Assembly: GCA_030606095.1 (NCBI GenBank)
Contig: JAUWHC010000159.1
Span: 1-6,508 of the forward strand
DNA length: 6,508 bases
Source: Promethearchaeota archaeon
GTDB taxonomy: Archaea > Asgardarchaeota > Lokiarchaeia > Sigyniarchaeales > SOKP01
Direction: 5' to 3'
Shown here: piece after piece, positions 4,662 to 6,508 of the stretch
Position numbering within the stretch: position 1 is the first letter of the stretch
How the letters are laid out: every line of letters begins with the position of its first letter
Notes under the pieces: model-generated
Told to the model about the DNA's origin: nothing
The model's database searches: none
Seen by the model: only the letters and a program-made list of their open reading frames with translations
Program-made: the position numbers and the translations under genes

Positions 4662-6508
4662 TTAAAAAATGGAAGAGGATAAAAAAAGTGAAATAATACA
4701 TAGTGATATTAATCCGGGGAGAAGACTTCTTCTTTTGTAAAAAGCAAATCCTAGTAGTAATCCATATACAAAAATATAGATAGATTGAAATACTAAAGAG
4801 TATATAAGTTGATCTACTTCTATAAATTGCTGGAACGGATTGTATGCAAAAATAAATAGATAAGAAAAAAAACTTCTTGATATAAGAAAAATAACGGCTT
4901 GTTGTATTATTGCTTTTTTAGGGTTAGATTTTTTCAATAAAATCGTTAAAATAATTCCACGATATAACAACTCTTGGAAAAAAAGATAGAAGATAATATT
5001 TCCCCAATTTACCAAATTATAATTAATATAAATCATACTACTCGAATCTTGCACGATCGTTATGCATGTGTATGTAACAATATATGAAACAGAAATAGAT
5101 GAAACTACAAAAATAATGGTCTTGATGTTTTCTTTGTTTAAAATCAACTTAAGCCAACTTAGACCATAAAAATCTAAATATTGACTAAGAGATTGTCTTC
5201 CGTTTCGAAACCCTAATAATTTCGGTACAAAATAAAACCAAATAAATAATAAAAAGATCCATGGTACTACAAAAATAATTACTGTCCTAAATAAATATGA
5301 GAAATCTTGGTGATAGTCATAATAATAGTCATAATTATAATAATATGGTTCTAGCAAGTTCCTAAGAAAAATTGTAATAAACGTCAATATAAAAAATGAA
5401 ACATATTCTATAATAATTAAAGCTATAATTGATAGCTTAGTGTTTCTAGTAAAAATATTAGGTTTTTGCTCTACTTTTTTAACATTCAATTTAAAATCTT
5501 TTGATTCTCCTTCTTTATCTTCCCTCTCTTTTTGGTAGGATGGCAATAATATCTCATAGAAGATAATTATAATTAAAAACCCTACAATTAAAACTATCAC
5601 GAATATTGTTATCATGCTATTTAAGTCCTGATAATAATAAAAGTTTAAAAAAGTCGTAAATACCCAAAAAAGGAGGCCATAAGGCACAGAAATGATTATA
5701 GTCCATTTATATAAACGGTTTTGGGGGTTGTAATCTTCTAAAACATAATATTTATTTTTCTTTTTACCGAAAAAATTAATTCTTAAAAGGAATATAATCA
5801 ATAGAATTAGCCAATTGAATGGTATCGTGAAAAGGAAATTAGTAATTATTGCATTAAAATTAGGGTTAGTGAGGTACATTAAAGAAGGCAAGAGTGTTGC
5901 GCATGTTTGAAAAATAAAAATCAGAAATAATTTGGATTTAGCTTGATCTCTTGGAACAATGGGCAACACATCAATAATAGACTCTCCAGATCCTTCTAGG
6001 CTCATTATAGCATAAACTACTAACCCTGAAAGAATTGGGCTAAAAGTTAAAATACGCATCCAGTTAAGGAAAAACTCCCTGTCAGTAAAACTAACTGTTT
6101 CAATATTTGTAACATCTATTATCGCGATAAAAATAAAAGAAAGCGTTATCGGCATAATAATTGATATGAATGCTTTAATGTCTCGCGAAATTGTGTAAAG
6201 ATCCTTACGTAAGTATGCAAAAAAAGGTGGTGTAGTTTTAATATTTACCCTATTATCCTTATTAATTGTTTTAATATTCCCCATTACATTAATTGCCTTG
6301 AGTTTAGAAATGCTAATTCTCTCAATTGCTTTAAATGTTTTTATAGAAAGCCAATATGTTATAATGCCAAACAGTGCCAAGCCAATCAGAGTACTTATCC
6401 AAAGCTGAAGAGATGCTTGATTGGGAGCAATAAATAAAGTAATTAAAAAGCTAGAACTAAAAGGATAAGGAATAAGGCTTAGGATAAGGTTTATTATGGA
6501 TTGATAAT
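4662..6508 (-). CDS. ABC-2-type permease fused to a degenerate CPBP (Abi/CAAX-protease-like) domain, N terminus outside window
   Basis: The frame stays open from the stop at 4662-4664 to the window edge, with no ATG upstream of the TTG at 6380, so at least 614 residues belong to a gene that starts outside. Numbering from TTG 6380, residues 53-90 (YLRKDLYTISRD then a helix) and 129-152 (EGSGESIIDVLPI then P-R-D-Q-A-K-S-K) match ABC-2/NatB-type exporter permeases. About six membrane helices span to about 278. A charged linker (283-310) leads to the second half, with a Tyr/Asp-rich loop (346-357) between helices and a CPBP-like C terminus from about 420. CPBP motif 1, normally EExxxR, is Q469-E470-L-L-Y-R474. 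Motif 2, FxxxH, is F498-L-I-S-R502. No His occurs anywhere after residue 469, so zinc-type proteolysis is unlikely. Fusions of NatB-like permeases with CPBP domains are known. An ABC ATPase partner would be expected outside the window. The substrate is unknown. Confidence 0.75.
   Translation of the reverse strand, partial: YQSIINLILSLIPYPFSSSFLITLFIAPNQASLQLWISTLIGLALFGIITYWLSIKTFKAIERISISKLKAINVMGNIKTINKDNRVNIKTTPPFFAYLRKDLYTISRDIKAFISIIMPITLSFIFIAIIDVTNIETVSFTDREFFLNWMRILTFSPILSGLVVYAIMSLEGSGESIIDVLPIVPRDQAKSKLFLIFIFQTCATLLPSLMYLTNPNFNAIITNFLFTIPFNWLILLIIFLLRINFFGKKKNKYYVLEDYNPQNRLYKWTIIISVPYGLLFWVFTTFLNFYYYQDLNSMITIFVIVLIVGFLIIIIFYEILLPSYQKEREDKEGESKDFKLNVKKVEQKPNIFTRNTKLSIIALIIIEYVSFFILTFITIFLRNLLEPYYYNYDYYYDYHQDFSYLFRTVIIFVVPWIFLLFIWFYFVPKLLGFRNGRQSLSQYLDFYGLSWLKLILNKENIKTIIFVVSSISVSYIVTYTCITIVQDSSSMIYINYNLVNWGNIIFYLFFQELLYRGIILTILLKKSNPKKAIIQQAVIFLISRSFFSYLFIFAYNPFQQFIEVDQLIYSLVFQSIYIFVYGLLLGFAFYKRRSLLPGLISLCIISLFLSSSIF

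Noticed and set aside
5312..5342. Short imperfect tandem repeat of ATAGTCATAATA
   Set aside because: It encodes the Tyr/Asp-rich loop of the permease/CPBP protein and is only about two units long; low-complexity coding, not a separate element.
6378..6380. TTG at 6380 as the true start of the permease/CPBP gene
   Set aside because: The frame continues open to the window edge and encodes another membrane helix upstream, so TTG is an internal Leu codon.
1..6508. CRISPR array, insertion sequence or transposase/integrase
   Set aside because: No regularly spaced repeats, no terminal inverted repeats around an ORF and no recombinase-like protein were found in any frame.

Overview
The window looks archaeal and most resembles an Asgard (Lokiarchaeia-like) genome. 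The reasons are: a very AT-rich background, TATA-like boxes about 25 nt upstream of start codons with almost no Shine-Dalgarno sequences (leaderless style), oligo-T terminators, an N-glycosylation-rich secreted beta-propeller protein, and a beta-helix plus membrane protein of a kind I associate with that group. The taxonomic call is an inference from style, not from a marker gene.

Layout: (1) 1-774, plus strand: the C-terminal ~60% of a thiolase-superfamily acyl-CoA acetyltransferase, clearly higher in GC (about 45% in a hand-counted line) than everything after it (high 20s), ending at a strong T-tract. (2) About 867-2324, plus: a secreted, membrane-anchored beta-propeller protein. (3) 2330-2845, minus: a small multi-pass membrane protein, convergent with the propeller gene and only 5 nt from it. 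(4) 2846-3030: a divergent promoter region with two inverted repeats, one centred on a TATA box. (5) 3031-3421, plus: a ribbon-helix-helix (VapB-like) antitoxin-type gene followed by a very short ORF with the only good Shine-Dalgarno sequence in the window, where a toxin would be expected. (6) 3527-4318, plus: a beta-helix/transmembrane protein whose reading frame has no ordinary start codon at its 5' end. (7) 4319-4661: an intergenic region with T-tracts on both strands, a possible stem-loop and a 17-bp exact copy of the thiolase gene's 3' end. (8) 4662 to the window edge, minus: the C-terminal part of a large ABC-2-type permease fused to a CPBP (Abi/CAAX-protease-like) membrane domain that lacks the expected metal/catalytic residues.

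There is no obvious single pathway linking these genes: apart from the housekeeping thiolase this is an accessory region dominated by membrane and surface proteins. Three observations deserve most attention. First, the 17-bp direct repeat bounds the segment 756-4386 with one copy exactly at the 3' end of the thiolase gene, as an integration event would leave it. Second, the antitoxin-like gene has a possible autoregulatory dyad, a possible leaderless mini-ORF and a broken or unrecognised partner. Third, the permease-fused CPBP domain is apparently a pseudo-protease.
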